A stretch of DNA of 53,389 nt from Coprothermobacterota bacterium (GTDB taxonomy: Bacteria > Caldisericota > JANLFM01): assembly GCA_026389455.1 (NCBI GenBank), contig JAPLHV010000067.1, positions 1-53,389 of the forward strand. Reading direction: 5' to 3'. Made by a program: the position numbers and the translations under genes. Of this stretch, positions 9,943 to 19,594 are shown in pieces (the stretch's first letter is position 1; each line of letters begins with the position of its first letter). The notes under the pieces are model-generated. The model saw nothing but the letters and a program-made list of their open reading frames with translations. It made no database searches and had not been told where the DNA came from.

Positions 9943-12299
9943 AAAAGCCAGGAGGGTGTCTCAGTGATGGGTGGTTTAGTCGGTGTCGGTAGCGGCGTGG
10001 GTGAAGGGGAAGGTCTTGGCGTGGGTGTCGTGGGAGTGGGGGTGGGAGTGGGTTTGGGCGTCGGGAAGAAGGAAGGCGAAGAGGTGGGAATGGGAGGCAT
10101 CGTGGGAGTAGGAGACGGCGACGGCGACGGCGTAGGCGTAGGCGACGGAGATGGCGGTGGGAGAAGCCAGGAGGGGGTCTGGGTGGGAATCCAAGAGGGG
10201 GTCGCAGTGATGTTCACTGTAGGAGTGGAGGGAGTCACGGTAACCATATTCTCGGTCCCCACCAGATACACTTCCCCATCTTTGCGGATCACCCCGGGCG
10301 GCATCGGCCAGTCCTCACTGGGTTGAATGGTGGCGATTTTGACCATAAAATCATGCCAGATGGTGGCTGGAATCCAGGCGCCGATATTCTTCATCTTGAA
10401 GGGCACATAGTCGTAGTCGTTCCCGTTGCGGGCAACCGCCACAATGTTGGGCGTATACCCGCAAAACCAGGCATCCTTGAACTCATCGGTGGTGCCTGTC
10501 TTGGCTGCCGCGATCAGGCCGTCCACGACGGCATAGCCGGTATTCTGGTAGACCCCTTTGAAAAGATCGGTCATGACATAGGAAGTGGCCGGGCTGAGAA
10601 CCTGGGTCAGAAGCGGCGGGTTGTCTTCCAGTACGGTCCCCTCGCGATCGGTGATTTTGCGGATCGGGTTGGCTTGAACAGAGCTGCCCATGTTAGCCAG
10701 GACCGCATAAGCTTGCGCCATCTCCAGAGGAGTTACTTCCACCCCGCCGATGGCGATGGAAGGATACGGCGGAAGCTCCGCGGTGATCCCCATCTTATGG
10801 GCATATGCAATCACATTGTCCAGGCCAACCTGAAGGGCAACTTTGATGGCGATCACGTTGGAGGATTTTTTAACAGCCTCCCGTACCGTCATCTCTCCAG
10901 CATAGCTGGCAGATCCTCCCTCCGCTACTCCGGTATATTCATTCGGCTTCCAGCCGTTGAGGTCGATCTCCTCCGAGACCAGGCGAGTCGCTGGGTTGAT
11001 AATCTTTTTATCGATTGCAGCGGTGTAATCGAAAATCTTGAAAGCGGAGCCCGGCTGACGCGCCCGCAACACCCGATTCACTTCCGTCTCATTCCAATCT
11101 CGACCGCCGGTCATGGCCAGCACGTCTCCCGTCTTTGGATCGAGGGCTACCAGCGCTCCTTGGGGTTGGGAGACGCCTTCGTCATCTTTGATGGTGGGAT
11201 CCAGCTCTCCCTGGTCTTCCGTCCAATAACGGTACGCTTCCGTAATGGCTTCGTTGGCCCAGCGCTGCATCTGCAGATCGAGGCTGGTCTGGATGGTGAG
11301 GCCTCCCTTGAGGAGGACCTCGGAAGGATACTTTTCTTCAAGAATTCCCCTCACCCACGTGACAAAATAGGGAGCATCCGACTCCAGGCGAATGGCTGAT
11401 TCTGAGAAGATCAATTCCGTCGCGACAGCTTGATCGTATTCCCCTTCATTGATCATGCGATAGGTCTTCATCCGGTTCAAAACTAGCTCCTGGCGTTCCT
11501 TGGCGGCATCTCGATTGTCCGGCGAACCGAGGACGGAAGGGACATTGATGACGCCGGCCAGCCAAGCCGCTTCAGCAAGATTGAGCTCCGAGGCGTGTTT
11601 ACCGAAGTAGGTCAAGGCGGCGGCTTCCGCTCCGTAGGCATTCTGCCCATAGTAGACGGCATTCAGGTAGAGCTCCAGGATCTGTTCCTTGCTATAGGCC
11701 TGCTCGATGCGAAAAGCCAACATGATCTCTTTGAACTTGCGGATCAGGTTGACTTCTTTGGTCAAATAAGCTTCTCTGGCCAACTGCTGTGTGAGCGTCG
11801 AGCCTCCTCCCTGTACTTGCCCTGTCGTGGCATAATCCCAGACGGCGCGGGCGAGCCCATTCACATCAATGCCGTAGTGTTCGTAAAAGCGATGATCCTC
11901 CACGGCGATGATTGCTTGCTGCAATAGCGGGGATATCTCTGCCAATGGCTTGTAGACGCGCTTTTCGGCGGGTGAATAAGTGGCGATAAGGGCGCCGTTG
12001 CGGTCAATAATTTGTGATGACTCGGAGAAGCTGAAGGAGAGATTTTTCGCCTCAGGGACCGGGATCGAATAGAGAACCACAGCGAAGGTCGCTAACCCGA
12101 TCAGAATCAAAGCCAGTATGGCCAGGGCAATGTAAGCGAGAACGCGCCCCACCGTCACTCGCCGGCGTTTTTGCGGAGGTGGCACTCGCTTGCGGGATTG
12201 GCCGGACCGAAGTGATCTCTCTTTGCTCAGGCTGGTGCGTCTCTTCTTCGGGGGCTGTGTTGTCTGCTCCCAACTGGAGACTTTTTGCTTAAAGGCCAT
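9939..12299 (-). CDS. Class A penicillin-binding protein (transglycosylase/transpeptidase) with P/T/S-rich C-terminal tail
   Basis: [57 protein letters not shown]. Confidence 0.93.
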   Translation of the reverse strand: MAFKQKVSSWEQTTQPPKKRRTSLSKERSLRSGQSRKRVPPPQKRRRVTVGRVLAYIALAILALILIGLATFAVVLYSIPVPEAKNLSFSFSESSQIIDRNGALIATYSPAEKRVYKPLAEISPLLQQAIIAVEDHRFYEHYGIDVNGLARAVWDYATTGQVQGGGSTLTQQLAREAYLTKEVNLIRKFKEIMLAFRIEQAYSKEQILELYLNAVYYGQNAYGAEAAALTYFGKHASELNLAEAAWLAGVINVPSVLGSPDNRDAAKERQELVLNRMKTYRMINEGEYDQAVATELIFSESAIRLESDAPYFVTWVRGILEEKYPSEVLLKGGLTIQTSLDLQMQRWANEAITEAYRYWTEDQGELDPTIKDDEGVSQPQGALVALDPKTGDVLAMTGGRDWNETEVNRVLRARQPGSAFKIFDYTAAIDKKIINPATRLVSEEIDLNGWKPNEYTGVAEGGSASYAGEMTVREAVKKSSNVIAIKVALQVGLDNVIAYAHKMGITAELPPYPSIAIGGVEVTPLEMAQAYAVLANMGSSVQANPIRKITDREGTVLEDNPPLLTQVLSPATSYVMTDLFKGVYQNTGYAVVDGLIAAAKTGTTDEFKDAWFCGYTPNIVAVARNGNDYDYVPFKMKNIGAWIPATIWHDFMVKIATIQPSEDWPMPPGVIRKDGEVYLVGTENMVTVTPSTPTVNITATPSWIPTQTPSWLLPPPSPSPTPTPSPSPSPTPTMPPIPTSSPSFFPTPKPTPTPTPTTPTPRPSPSPTPLPTPTKPPITETPSWLL
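9964..10200 (-). repeat. Low-complexity hexamer-like repeat encoding PTPTPSPSP tail of the PBP
   Basis: Runs of ggcgtg/ggagtg/ggcgac on + strand encode P/T/S-rich C-terminus. Confidence 0.85.
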
Positions 12300-12317
12300 T
12301 TTTGCTCCTTACCTCCA

Positions 12318-12424
12318 CAATCAAGTAGTCAAGTGGTTTAGTGATCAAGTGGTTTAGTGATCAAGTGGTTTAGTGATTTAGTAATTACTTACCCACCTAA
12401 CTACTTAACCACTTAATTACTGAA
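12318..12424. repeat. Family B array
   Basis: tcaagtgg tttagtga units then ccacttaa/ctacttaa units. Confidence 0.92.
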
Positions 12425-12439
12425 TTATACAGGCGCCAT

Positions 12440-15145
12440 TCATGGGAAGGCGGCTTCGGTCTGATACAGTTGATTAATCCCGTTCCAGTCGGCTGCGAAA
12501 AGGGAAAGATCCGTAGGCGGATTGAAGTCTAAGAACCGGCAATCGGAAATAAACTTCCCCACCTGCGGGACGCCCTGGGTCAAGTCCAGATGAAAACCCT
12601 GAAATCCGTTGGCTTTCCCTTGGAACCAGGTAAGCCCATCCTCGACCCAGAAAAGCGATGCACTCTCCTGGCCGATCGACTGGCTGGCGTAGAATTGCAA
12701 CTCGGGGTAGCGGAAAATCTGCAACTCGCTCCTCCCTTCCGCGCCCACTTGCAATGTCAGGAAGCGACCATCCGGAGACCAAACCGCCAGGCTGAGATCC
12801 CGCCCAGAGATCAGGGTGCGTTGGGCGCCCTCCAAATTGACCAGGCGAGCTTCATCGAGATTGCCCAGATGGACCAGGATCAGGATCTCGCTTCCATCCG
12901 GAGACCAACGATGGGCATAGATTTGCCCAGCTTCCTCCTGGACGAGCAGACGCGCATCACCGCCGTCAGCGTTCATCAGCCACAACTCCGGGTGTGCCGG
13001 ATCCAGCGCTTGGCGGTAGGCAACCCAGCCGCCCTGGGGAGATGGCAGCGGATTGCCGGCAGCGCCGCTGATGGTCAGTTGAGTCGCCTCACCGCCCCCC
13101 TCACCGGCGACCCAGATGTTGCTGTTGGCCCCTCCCCGGTCGAAGTAGAGCAGTTGGCTGTCCTCTGACCAGGCCGGGTGAGCGCCGGGGCCGAGGTCGC
13201 GAGACACGCTGCCGCTAGTTAACATGCTTCCGCGGGCTATCACTTCCAGGTCCATCCACTGCAAGCGACTGTTGCCGAGGAACTCTTCACTGTACGCCAA
13301 CCACTTCCCATTCGGGGAGAAGGATGCCTCCCTCTTCTCCCCCTCCGTCTCGGAGAGAGGCTGGTACTCTGATTTGACAGGAAGCAAGCGGGCTGTCAGC
13401 TCACGCGTCTCCCCCTCTGCCAAGGAGAATCGCAATCGCCAGTCCTGGTACGTCTCTTTCTTTAAGGTGAGGGAGACTGTACCCCCCTCGGAGAGGGTAA
13501 GGGTCGTGGGGGTGCGGCAGAGGTACTCATCATCCAAATACACTTCAGCAGCTTGGGGTTGTGAGGAGAGGGCCAGCTTACCGGCGGATAACAAGGGGGA
13601 GACGGCGAGCTCTTGCCCGGAGAAATCAGCTTGCCAAAGCCGGCGGAAACCGGTCGCATCGGAGCTATAGAGGAGGATCGCGCCGCCTTGGCTAAGAGCC
13701 AGTGAATTCAGGTTGCCGCCGTCGCGATAGATCTCGCGGGGCTCCCCCTCTCTTGGGTTCCAACGCCAAAGAGCGTTTTCCCCTTCCCCTTGAAGGAAGA
13801 GGAGCGGACCATCCGGAGTCCACAACAACTCGGTCGCCAACTGGGGGCAGAGAAGGGTTTCTTTCTCGCTAGTGAGGTCGTAGAGGAAAAGACCATCCCG
13901 GGATGCTGCCGCCAACTCTTGGCCGGAAGGAGACCAGGCCAAGGCGAAGCATTCCCTGCCCACTTGACTGAGAGCTCGATTGACGCTTGTCTGGAGCGAA
14001 AGCAAATAAATCCTCCCATCGGTTGCTGCCAGGTAGGCCAGCCAGTTGCCATCCGGGGAAAGGGCGAACCGTTCTACTGGGAAGCTGGAGAGATCATGCT
14101 GCCGCAAATTCTCAACCCGCAGGCTATCATGCTCCAGACTAGACAGTTGCTGATCGCTCATCGCTTCATGCAGGGTCAAGCGGGAATCACTTCCCCCCAA
14201 TGTGAGCAGTTGGTCACGGTTCAACCAAGCTATTTGGGCGAGGGCCTGCTCGGGGGAGGCGGTGCGGGTTACATTGCGGTCGCGGTCCCAGATCGCCAAT
14301 GAATCGCCGTTCGCTCCAGAGATCACGTAGGCCAGGCGCTTCCCATCCGGAGACCAAGCTGGGCGAACGATGGCCAACCCTTCCCGCACTTTCTCCACTT
14401 GCCCGCGCGTGACATTATCGCCTGCGGCAGCATTATAGCCCGCGGCAGCTCGATAGCCCCCGGCAGGGTGATACAGCCACAGCTCACCCGTCCCAGCGCG
14501 GAAATCTTCCTTGGAACCGAGAAAGGCGATGGTCTCGCTGTTCGGGGAAACAGAAAGGAGCGCGAATTGCTGCAAACCAGTCCTCTGTGCATTCGCCTCT
14601 CCGCTCTTGGAAACAAGCTTCACTTCCAATCGCAATGGGGCGCTGGAGAGAGCCATCACCATTTCCTCCCAAACCCGGAATCCTTCCTTGTGCAAAGCCA
14701 CACGGTGACTGCCTGGAGCCAGGCTTAGTCGCAACGGGGTGATCCCCACAACCTCGCCATCCAAGTAGACTGTCGCGCCTGGGATGTTGCTGAGTATTTC
14801 AGCTTTGCTCGGCGAGACGCTGCCGGTAGCGACCCCAAAGGAAAGGACGAAGAGCATCACCAGGGCCACTGCCGCTCGCCAGGCAACCGGCCAGGAACCA
14901 ACCCTGCCGGGCTGACGGCCTCTTCTCCTCTCGCGCAAGCGAGCCTCAAAGGCTTGCCAGTAGGCGGGGCTGTGAGCAGGAGTGTGGCAAGAAACCAACC
15001 AATCGCGCATCTCCTCCTGCTCGGCGAGATTTCGACGGCAATCCGCACATTCAGCCAGATGTTCTTCCACTCGAGCTCGTGCGGAAGAGCAAAGCTCCTG
15101 ATCTAAATAGGCGGCGAGGAAGCGCTCTTGCCGGCAGCGGCTCAT
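12440..15145 (-). CDS. Anti-sigma factor-like protein: zinc-finger N-term, TM, PEGA domains, TolB/WD40-like beta-propeller
   Basis: HLAECADCRRNLAEQEE; TM LVMLFVLSFGVATG; PEGA-like IPGATVYLDGEVVGITPLRLSLAPGSH and AAEVYLDDEYLCRTPTTL; repeated WSPDGKRLAY motifs; overlaps sigma gene by 4 nt. Confidence 0.85.
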   Translation of the reverse strand: MSRCRQERFLAAYLDQELCSSARARVEEHLAECADCRRNLAEQEEMRDWLVSCHTPAHSPAYWQAFEARLRERRRGRQPGRVGSWPVAWRAAVALVMLFVLSFGVATGSVSPSKAEILSNIPGATVYLDGEVVGITPLRLSLAPGSHRVALHKEGFRVWEEMVMALSSAPLRLEVKLVSKSGEANAQRTGLQQFALLSVSPNSETIAFLGSKEDFRAGTGELWLYHPAGGYRAAAGYNAAAGDNVTRGQVEKVREGLAIVRPAWSPDGKRLAYVISGANGDSLAIWDRDRNVTRTASPEQALAQIAWLNRDQLLTLGGSDSRLTLHEAMSDQQLSSLEHDSLRVENLRQHDLSSFPVERFALSPDGNWLAYLAATDGRIYLLSLQTSVNRALSQVGRECFALAWSPSGQELAAASRDGLFLYDLTSEKETLLCPQLATELLWTPDGPLLFLQGEGENALWRWNPREGEPREIYRDGGNLNSLALSQGGAILLYSSDATGFRRLWQADFSGQELAVSPLLSAGKLALSSQPQAAEVYLDDEYLCRTPTTLTLSEGGTVSLTLKKETYQDWRLRFSLAEGETRELTARLLPVKSEYQPLSETEGEKREASFSPNGKWLAYSEEFLGNSRLQWMDLEVIARGSMLTSGSVSRDLGPGAHPAWSEDSQLLYFDRGGANSNIWVAGEGGGEATQLTISGAAGNPLPSPQGGWVAYRQALDPAHPELWLMNADGGDARLLVQEEAGQIYAHRWSPDGSEILILVHLGNLDEARLVNLEGAQRTLISGRDLSLAVWSPDGRFLTLQVGAEGRSELQIFRYPELQFYASQSIGQESASLFWVEDGLTWFQGKANGFQGFHLDLTQGVPQVGKFISDCRFLDFNPPTDLSLFAADWNGINQLYQTEAAFP
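14410..14474 (+). repeat. Family A, three units inside the anti-sigma/TolB gene
   Basis: attatagcccgcggcagctcgatagcccccggcagggtgatac. Confidence 0.92.
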
Positions 15146-15930
15146 CGCTTCACCTTTGGCCTCAACTCAGGGTATTGGCTCTCCAGGATCCTGCGCATCT
15201 TACGGCGGGCGGAATTCATCCGAGACATTACCGTGCCCAAAGGGAAACGCAGAATTCGGGCCATCTCTTGATAAGAAAACCCATCCATGTCATGCATGAT
15301 CAGACACACTCGCAGTGGTTCGGCCAACTGGTCGAGGGCCTCGCGCAGGACCATCTCCCGCTCAGATCGATCAGGGTCGAAGCCATCCGAGATGGGGAGG
15401 TCGTCAATGGGCACTTCCACAGGCTTGCGCTTGCGCCGATCATCGATGCAAAGGTTGACCACGATGCGGTAAAGCCAGGTGAAAACCTGCGCTTCTCCCC
15501 GGAAACGGTCAAAGCCCAGGTAGGCTTTGAGGAAAGCTTCCTGGGCAATTTCTTCGGCTCGGTCGTGGTTACCGGTATAGTGATAAGCCAAGGCAAAGAG
15601 CCGCTTCTCGTAGCGGCGCACAAACTCCTCAAACCGCTCCTGGGCGGAGTGTCCCACCGAGGCCGGCTCGGGCGCCTCGGCCTCTGACAATTCCTGCGGC
15701 AAGTAGGCTGCTCCCGGTACGTCAAGAAATATCTCCCCAATTCTGGCATGGCCCCACGATGGGGTCAAACCGAACTCGCCACCAAGGTGGCAAACCTGCG
15801 CCGCTCTTTGCCGGCTCCCAAACCCAACTGCAACGCTTCGAGACAACGAACGGAGCAAACAGAAACGACGACGCTGCGGGTGCGGTAGGTGAGAACTGCT
15901 TCCTCCAGGGGAAGTTCCTTTCCGCAACAC
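15142..15930 (-). CDS. ECF RNA polymerase sigma factor; true start uncertain, probably downstream of 15765
   Basis: RFEEFVRRYEKRLFALAYHYTGNHDRAEEIAQEAFLKAY and region 4 YQEMARILRFPLGTVMSRMNSARRKMR. Confidence 0.88.
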   Translation of the reverse strand: MLRKGTSPGGSSSHLPHPQRRRFCLLRSLSRSVAVGFGSRQRAAQVCHLGGEFGLTPSWGHARIGEIFLDVPGAAYLPQELSEAEAPEPASVGHSAQERFEEFVRRYEKRLFALAYHYTGNHDRAEEIAQEAFLKAYLGFDRFRGEAQVFTWLYRIVVNLCIDDRRKRKPVEVPIDDLPISDGFDPDRSEREMVLREALDQLAEPLRVCLIMHDMDGFSYQEMARILRFPLGTVMSRMNSARRKMRRILESQYPELRPKVKR

Positions 15931-15962
15931 AGGCAGCTCTTGGTGACCAGGTATCGACGCAT
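15765..15962 (-). CDS. Small cysteine-rich (CxxC...CSVRC) putative zinc-binding protein upstream of sigma gene
   Basis: CLCCGKELPLEEAVLTYRTRSVVVSVCSVRC; overlaps only the doubtful N-term extension of the sigma ORF. Confidence 0.5.
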   Translation of the reverse strand: MRRYLVTKSCLCCGKELPLEEAVLTYRTRSVVVSVCSVRCLEALQLGLGAGKERRRFATLVASSV

Positions 15963-16026
15963 TGGTTCTCCTTGTAAGTAGGCTACTGAGTTAGACGCAA
16001 GGAGAACAGCGATTATTCAGAGTCTG

Positions 16027-16093
16027 CAAGTAGATAAGCAGTTAAATTAGTGATCAAGTAATTCAGTAGTTTAGTAAGTACTTACCCTAACTA
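16027..16093. repeat. Family B array
   Basis: aagtagataagcagttaaattagtgatcaagtaattcagtagtttagtaagtacttaccctaac. Confidence 0.85.
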
Positions 16094-16142
16094 GACAGCC
16101 CCCGGCAGGGCGTTCTGTGACATGCTGCCGCAGGCTGTTCTG
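16091..16142 (+). repeat. Family A plus A-prime variant (tgacatgctgccgcaggctgttctg)
   Basis: ctagacagcccccggcagggcgttctgtgacatgctgccgcaggctgttctg. Confidence 0.92.
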
Positions 16143-16156
16143 TACCCACTTAGGCT

Positions 16157-16289
16157 GACAGCTCACGGCAGCTAGACAGCTCACGGCAGCAAGACAGCTC
16201 ACGGCAGCTAGACAGCTCACGGCAGCAAGACAGCTCACGGCAGCTAGACAGCCCCCGGCAGCTAGACAGCCCCCGGCAGGGCGTTCTGT
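16157..16289 (+). repeat. Family A tandem array, 7 x 18-bp units plus terminal gcgttctg
   Basis: gacagctcacggcagcta / gacagctcacggcagcaa alternation, then gacagcccccggcag. Confidence 0.95.
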
Positions 16290-16680
16290 GTCGAAGTGGG
16301 GCAGATAGCCGCGAGAGTGCCGCCTTCGGGCTGGTTGCTCTCCAGAGCGGTTGGCCTCCGTCTTGTTACTGCAGATGCCGCACTGGGGTGCGGCGGTCCC
16401 AGGAAAGCCGACAATCCCAGGAATAGTCTCAGGGACGGTCTCAGTCTTGGGTGCAGTCTCATTCCCAGGAGCAGTCTCAGGGACAGTCTCAGTCTCAGAT
16501 TTGCCGCACTGAGGCGCCGCGGTTCCAGGGATAGTCATCCCCTTTTGTTCTTGAGGTCTCATCGACCCTGATATGGTTTACACCGGAATGGTCCTCGTAG
16601 GGGCGGGTTTCAAACCCGCCCACGCACGGGCTCTCTCTCTTAGTGATGCATCATTCTTCAGAACACCCTGCCGGGGGCTA
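16270..16680. repeat. Family C segment, copy 1
   Basis: Shares tcgaagtggggcagatagccgcgagagtgccg, ctggttgctctccagagcggt, gatgccgcactgggg, cggtcccaggaaagccga and gtaggggcgggtttcaaacccgcccacg with 53090..53389. Confidence 0.9.
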
Positions 16681-16682
16681 TC
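16659..16682 (-). repeat. Family A, inverted, joining C to B
   Basis: cagaacaccctgccgggggctatc. Confidence 0.93.
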
Positions 16683-16846
16683 AAGTGGTTAAGTGGTTTA
16701 GTGGTTTAGTGGTTTAGTGGTTTAGTGGTTTAGTGATTAAGTGGTTTAGTGATTTAGTGATTAAGTGGTCTAGTAGTTTAGTAACTACTTAATTACTTAA
16801 TTACTTACCTACTTAATTACTTACCTACTTAATTACTTAATTACTC
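16679..16846. repeat. Family B array
   Basis: gtggttta period 8, then aattactt/acctactt period 8. Confidence 0.93.
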
Positions 16847-16850
16847 GTGT

Positions 16851-19325
16851 TTACGCCCGGAACGATCGTAAACGAAGCGAGTTGGTCACTACGAAGACCG
16901 AGCTGAAGGCCATCGCCAGAGCGGCGATGATTGGGTTGAGGAGGATTCCGAAGAATGGGTAGAGGATGCCGGCGGCAATGGGGATTCCCAAGACGTTGTA
17001 AAGGAATGCCCAAAATAGGTTCCAGCGGATCGTCGCCATCGTCTGCCGGGCCAAGGCCAGCGCTTTCCCCACCCCACGCAGGTCACCCGAGACCAAGGCT
17101 ACGTCGGCCGACTCCAATGCCACATCAGTGCCTGTGCCCAGTGCGATGCCAAGGTCTGCTTGAGCCAGGGCGGGAGCGTCGTTGATGCCGTCACCGATCA
17201 TCAACACCCGCTTGCCTTGAGATTGCAGAGCCTTGATTTGATCAGTCTTGCCCGATGGCAACACTTGCGCCAGGACGCGATCGATTCCCAATTGTCTCGC
17301 CACAGCGTGTGCTGAAGCCTCTGTGTCGCCGGTGATCATCCACACCTCCAGGCCACCATTCTTTATCGTGGAGATCACCTCCTGCGCTTCCGGTTTCAAT
17401 GTATCACGGATCAACAAGGCGCCGCGGTATACACCGGCTACAGCTAGATAAAGAGCCGTAAACCCCTGTCCCTCGAAGGAACGCTCCAATTCCACAACTC
17501 CGGCTTCCTCCAGGTAGCGTGCGCTTCCCAAGAGTACCTCCTGCCCGCCCACGGAGGCTTGAACACCCAGCCCCGGCAATGCTTGGAACCCATCAGCCGC
17601 CGTTGGGGTGATCCCATTCTCGACTGCATAGGACCGCACCGCCTGGGCTAATGGATGCTCTGAGTCGCTCTCTACGCTGGCAGCGATGCTTAACAACTCC
17701 TCCTCGCTTCCTTGACTTGGGACGATTCTCTCCACCCTGGGTTTGCCGGCAGTGAGGGTGCCGGTCTTGTCGAAGATCACCGTATCCACCCGGCCGGCTT
17801 CCTCCAAGGCCTGTCCTGAACGGATCAGGATCCCCATCTGGGCCCCCCGGCCGGTCCCCACCATGATGGCGGTCGGGGTAGCCAATCCCAAGGCGCAGGG
17901 ACAAGCAATAACCAGCACCGCCACTGCGTTGTTCAGCGCCAACAAGTAGCTAGGCGCCGGTCCCAAGGCCCACCAAATCAGGAAGGTCAGGGCGGCAATC
18001 CCCAAGACAATGGGGACAAAGATCGCGGCGATGCGATCAGCCAACTTCTGGACAGGGGCTTTGCTGCCCTGCGCATCCTCCACCAGGCGGACCACTTGAG
18101 CCAGGAATGTATCTTTCCCAACTCGCTCAGCTCGGAAGCGTAACGACCCGGAACCATTGATGGTAGCTCCGGTAACGAGATCACCCAGCCTCTTGGGAAC
18201 GGGGAAAGCCTCTCCAGTTACCATCGATTCGTCGACTTCAGAGCTCCCCTCTTCGATCCGTCCGTCCACTGGGATGCGCTCTCCCGGACGAACCAGAAGG
18301 AGGTCGCCGACTTGCACTGCCTCTGCCGGCGCCACGCTCTCCACCCCGTCGCGGATAACCGTGGCGGTGGGAGGCTGAAGATTCATCAGGTGACGAATAG
18401 CTTGCGAGGTGCGGCCTTTTGCCTTGGCTTCCAGATATTTACCGAAGAGGATCAGGGTAATTATGACTGCCGAAGTGTCGAAATAGGTAGCGCTGGGGAG
18501 GCCGGATTGTTCCAGCGTCGAAGGGAAGAAAGTGACGAAAACAGAGTAGAGGTAAGCCGCTGAAGTGCCCAATGCTACCAGGGTGTTCATGTCGGTGGCG
18601 CCGTGACGTAAAGCTCCCCAGGCGCCGCGGTAGAATCGCCACCCAGCCCAGAATTGAACCGGCGTTGCCAAAACCAGGAGGAGATAGGGATTGGCCAACC
18701 AGGTCGGGAAGCCAGGGACCATCCCCAGCATCGAGCCGGCCAGGATTACCAGGGAAAGGGCTGCGCTGACCCACAGGCGCAAGGCCAGATCGCGCTGTTC
18801 TCGGCGACGGGCTTCCACCTCGCGGTCGCGGTTTTCACCTACCAGAGTAGCCGTGTATCCGGCTTCCTCGACTGCCCGGATCACCTCCTTTGGCTGGAGC
18901 AACCCAACCATATAATCTACATAGGCTCTCTCAGTTGCTAAGTTGACTTGAACGGAAAGAACGCTGGGGAGAGAGCGAATCGCCTCTTCGACATGGGCTG
19001 CACAAGTGGCGCAAGTCATTCCCCCGATCAAGAAAGTAGTGCGATCCTGCAGCACATCGAAGCCGGATTCGCGGATGGAACGCGCCACATCAGCGATACG
19101 CCCATCTTCCACAAGCAGGGAGGCGCTCTCGTTGGCCAGATTCACGACCACTTCGAGAACGCCCTCCGTCTGCATCAAGGCCTCCTCGAGGTGAGTCACG
19201 CAGGAGGCGCAGGTCATCCCGATAATCGGGATCTTAACAGAACGCCCTGCCGGGGGCTGTCTAGCCGCCGGGGGCTGTCTAGCCGCCGGGGGCTGTCTAG
19301 CCGCCGGGGGCTGTCTAGAACTCAT
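16851..19325 (-). CDS. copA: Copper-translocating P1B-type ATPase with repeat-encoded N-terminus; ATGA overlap with upstream YHS gene
   Basis: Two HMA domains (GMTCASC, GMTCATC), [28 protein letters not shown]-term [28 protein letters not shown] encoded by repeat A. Confidence 0.94.
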   Translation of the reverse strand: MSSRQPPAARQPPAARQPPAARQPPAGRSVKIPIIGMTCASCVTHLEEALMQTEGVLEVVVNLANESASLLVEDGRIADVARSIRESGFDVLQDRTTFLIGGMTCATCAAHVEEAIRSLPSVLSVQVNLATERAYVDYMVGLLQPKEVIRAVEEAGYTATLVGENRDREVEARRREQRDLALRLWVSAALSLVILAGSMLGMVPGFPTWLANPYLLLVLATPVQFWAGWRFYRGAWGALRHGATDMNTLVALGTSAAYLYSVFVTFFPSTLEQSGLPSATYFDTSAVIITLILFGKYLEAKAKGRTSQAIRHLMNLQPPTATVIRDGVESVAPAEAVQVGDLLLVRPGERIPVDGRIEEGSSEVDESMVTGEAFPVPKRLGDLVTGATINGSGSLRFRAERVGKDTFLAQVVRLVEDAQGSKAPVQKLADRIAAIFVPIVLGIAALTFLIWWALGPAPSYLLALNNAVAVLVIACPCALGLATPTAIMVGTGRGAQMGILIRSGQALEEAGRVDTVIFDKTGTLTAGKPRVERIVPSQGSEEELLSIAASVESDSEHPLAQAVRSYAVENGITPTAADGFQALPGLGVQASVGGQEVLLGSARYLEEAGVVELERSFEGQGFTALYLAVAGVYRGALLIRDTLKPEAQEVISTIKNGGLEVWMITGDTEASAHAVARQLGIDRVLAQVLPSGKTDQIKALQSQGKRVLMIGDGINDAPALAQADLGIALGTGTDVALESADVALVSGDLRGVGKALALARQTMATIRWNLFWAFLYNVLGIPIAAGILYPFFGILLNPIIAALAMAFSSVFVVTNSLRLRSFRA
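19238..19318 (-). repeat. Family A, four 18-bp units inside copA 5' end
   Basis: ctgtctagccgccggggg period 18. Confidence 0.95.
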
Positions 19326-19474
19326 TTTCCCTCTTTCAGGCACTTCTCAGGATCCTTGTCGAAGGCCACCTTGCAGCCCTTGGCGCAAAAGTAATAAAAC
19401 TTCTCCCTGTACTCGGAGCGAAAGAGCGCTGTTTTCTCATCTACCGTCATCTTGCAGACCGGGTCGATCGCCAT
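19322..19474 (-). CDS. YHS-domain protein
   Basis: [46 protein letters not shown]. Confidence 0.85.
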   Translation of the reverse strand: MAIDPVCKMTVDEKTALFRSEYREKFYYFCAKGCKVAFDKDPEKCLKEGK

Positions 19475-19493
19475 GGCGATCACCTCCTTCCTG

Positions 19494-19545
19494 GTAGGGG
19501 CGGGTTTCAAACCCACCCATAGGGGCAATGCATGCCTCGCCCCTG
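19494..19545. repeat. Two palindromic repeats: ggggcgggtttcaaaccc(a)ccc and aggggcaatgcatgcctcgcccct
   Basis: Inverted symmetry; first resembles palindromes at 16600..16621 and 53311..53332. Confidence 0.75.
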
Positions 19546-19594
19546 CGCGGGCTACTGTGTAACCATCAGAAGGGCTCGTTGATTCCCTATTTCT

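Larger units (their letters stand above)
16027..16846. mobile_element. Putative non-autonomous composite repeat: B - A - 18-bp tandem array - C - A(inverted) - B
   Basis: Order of repeat families read directly; no credible ORF inside. Confidence 0.55.

Noticed and set aside
16157-16289. Possible CRISPR array
   Set aside because: Units are contiguous 18-bp tandems with no unique spacers and no cas genes nearby.
16071-16562. ORF 163 aa rich in CLAAVSC repeats
   Set aside because: Lies entirely in repeat A/C sequence; the apparent peptide is a by-product of the 18-bp period.
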